A stretch of DNA of 13,645 nt from Lactobacillaceae bacterium (GTDB taxonomy: Bacteria > Bacillota > Bacilli > Lactobacillales > Lactobacillaceae), in contig JAISIV010000121.1 in the NCBI GenBank assembly GCA_031261865.1, forward strand, positions 1 to 13,645, written 5' to 3'. Positions within the stretch are counted from its first letter, which is position 1. Each line of letters opens with the position of its first letter. A model generated the notes under the pieces. That model saw nothing but the letters and a program-made list of their open reading frames with translations, did not search any database and was not told the DNA's origin. Positions 12,583-13,645 of this stretch are shown here, one piece after another. Both the position numbers and the translations under genes were made by a program.

Positions 12583-13645
12583 CTACTCAATGGGATTTAG
12601 TTGTCTGTCGATTTCTTGTCCATCAGTTAATTTAGACAATTTATTATAAGAGTTGAGCCAAGCTGGAATTAGGATGATTGTCGCCCCAATCCAGGCTAGC
12701 GGATTTGACCCGACTGCTCCAGCATATTTGAACAATGAAACTAAAACAATTGCTCCTATTACGCGTAAAGCTAATTCGACGAATGCGGCAGTAGTTGGAA
12801 CTTTGGCGTTTCCGAGTCCTTGAAGGGCATAACGGATAGTAAACAAAGTTGCTAAAAAGACATACATGGAACCGATTACCCAAAAATAAGTATTCGATAA
12901 TTCAATTACACGCGGATTGGAGTTTCCGATAAACAATTTAACTCGAATGTGACCGAAAACTATTTCGACAATTCCCATTAAAATAGCCCAAACATTTGCG
13001 GCAATTAATGATTGGATAACACCACTTTTAATCCGGGAATACAATTTTGCACCAAGGTTTTGGGCAACGTATGTAGCTACCGCCGTTCCTAAACTCATCA
13101 TTGGAAGAGTGGCTAATTGATCAATTCTTTGGGCCGCTGCTGAGGATGCCACAGCGTCGGTTCCAAGTGAATTTAAAGCGGCCGTTAAGACAAGTCCACC
13201 GATAGCCAAAACGGAATTTTGAAATGCCATTGGAAGCCCCATTCTAAAATGCTCTCGAATGTCATCTTTGTCCCATTTAAAATCTTTTGGACGAACCGCT
13301 AATTCTGGAACGGCGCGGTAAATGTAGATAAACCCGATTAAGCCGGAGAAAGTTTCAGCAATGACTGTAGCAAAAGCGGCTCCAGCGATTCCCCATTTGA
13401 AAATCACAATGAAAAGCAACTCTAAAGCAATGTTTACAAAAACGGCCAGAATCAAAAAATACAAAGGTACTTTTGAATTACCAACTGCTCTTAGTGTATT
13501 AGCAGCAAGGTTGTAGACCATGATAGCAACTAATCCAGCTAGCAAAATAGAAATGAATATTAATGCATCGTTGTAAATATCTTTAGGTGTATTTAAGAGA
13601 TGAAGTAATTGCCCAATAAAAACTAAAGACAAAATAGTCGTTACC
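12583..13645 (-). CDS. MATE family efflux transporter, N-terminus beyond the window
   Basis: This is a multidrug and toxic-compound extrusion pump of the plasma membrane, which exports cationic drugs or metabolites using a Na+ or H+ gradient. The frame is open at the right edge (the codons before TTG 13632 read V-T-T-I), so about 100 of the usual 450 residues are missing and no start can be given. The visible 353 residues hold the rest of the first MatE repeat, including ANTLRAVGNSKVPLYF, then a cytosolic linker (KDFKWDKDDIREHFRMGLP) and the whole second repeat beginning MAFQNSVLAIGGL, with the AQNLGA motif and ALQGLGNAKVP. The internal symmetry ALRAVGNSKVP versus ALQGLGNAKVP is typical of MATE. 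It stands 42 bases before the HxlR gene on the same strand with no terminator between, which suggests pump and regulator are linked. Substrate is unknown. Confidence 0.93.
   Translation of the reverse strand, partial: VTTILSLVFIGQLLHLLNTPKDIYNDALIFISILLAGLVAIMVYNLAANTLRAVGNSKVPLYFLILAVFVNIALELLFIVIFKWGIAGAAFATVIAETFSGLIGFIYIYRAVPELAVRPKDFKWDKDDIREHFRMGLPMAFQNSVLAIGGLVLTAALNSLGTDAVASSAAAQRIDQLATLPMMSLGTAVATYVAQNLGAKLYSRIKSGVIQSLIAANVWAILMGIVEIVFGHIRVKLFIGNSNPRVIELSNTYFWVIGSMYVFLATLFTIRYALQGLGNAKVPTTAAFVELALRVIGAIVLVSLFKYAGAVGSNPLAWIGATIILIPAWLNSYNKLSKLTDGQEIDRQLNPIE

Noticed and set aside
12644..12883. A 79-codon minus-strand open frame inside the MATE gene
   Set aside because: It is a shifted-frame shadow of the transporter; the translation is rich in Cys, Ser and Arg without any pattern.

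Overview
The window reads as an AT-rich chromosomal segment of a low-G+C Gram-positive bacterium, most likely a lactic acid bacterium (Lactobacillaceae-like). The evidence is AGGAG-type ribosome binding sites, a Phe T-box leader, a ROK glucokinase with a CxCG-x3-C zinc site, a YitT/DUF2179 membrane protein, and a Gram-positive pilus locus with a class C sortase. I cannot name the species. No rRNA, tRNA, insertion sequence, prophage or CRISPR array is visible, and no gene-free stretch exceeds about 230 bases.

Layout, left to right. (1) Positions 1-3919, minus strand: a compact pilus locus. It holds a 902-residue backbone pilin with an FPITG anchor, a hairpin terminator, a class C sortase, and a third gene, cut by the window edge, that overlaps the sortase by ATGA and resembles a PAP2-type membrane protein. 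(2) Positions 3991-4908, plus strand: a YitT-family membrane protein. It converges on fthC; the two stop codons lie in one shared hairpin. (3) Positions 4900-6647, minus strand: glyA then fthC, a one-carbon/folate pair joined by a TAATG overlap. (4) Positions 6875-7487, plus strand: a MazE/MazF-type toxin-antitoxin pair, apparently with a leaderless antitoxin and a palindrome in its promoter, ended by a strong terminator. (5) Positions 7570-12236, minus strand: a Phe T-box leader, pheS, pheT and glk, with the three genes chained by TAATG overlaps and a terminator after glk. (6) Positions 12232-13645, minus strand: a YodB-like HxlR-family regulator preceded by the C-terminal three quarters of a MATE efflux pump that runs off the right edge.

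How the genes work together. The pilin and sortase form a self-contained polymerisation unit in which the terminator between them should keep sortase below pilin. SHMT and 5-formyl-THF cyclo-ligase both serve the folate pool; SHMT is known to generate the 5-formyl-THF that the cyclo-ligase recycles. Phe-tRNA synthetase is controlled by uncharged tRNA-Phe through the T-box, and glk appears to be carried along on the same transcript. The MATE pump and HxlR regulator are plausible partners in a stress or drug response.

I found no wholly unknown system. The parts most worth a second look are the sortase start, where one base of an A-run separates an ATG from the reading frame, the sortase-coupled third gene, the apparent leaderless genes, and the glucokinase tied to pheST.
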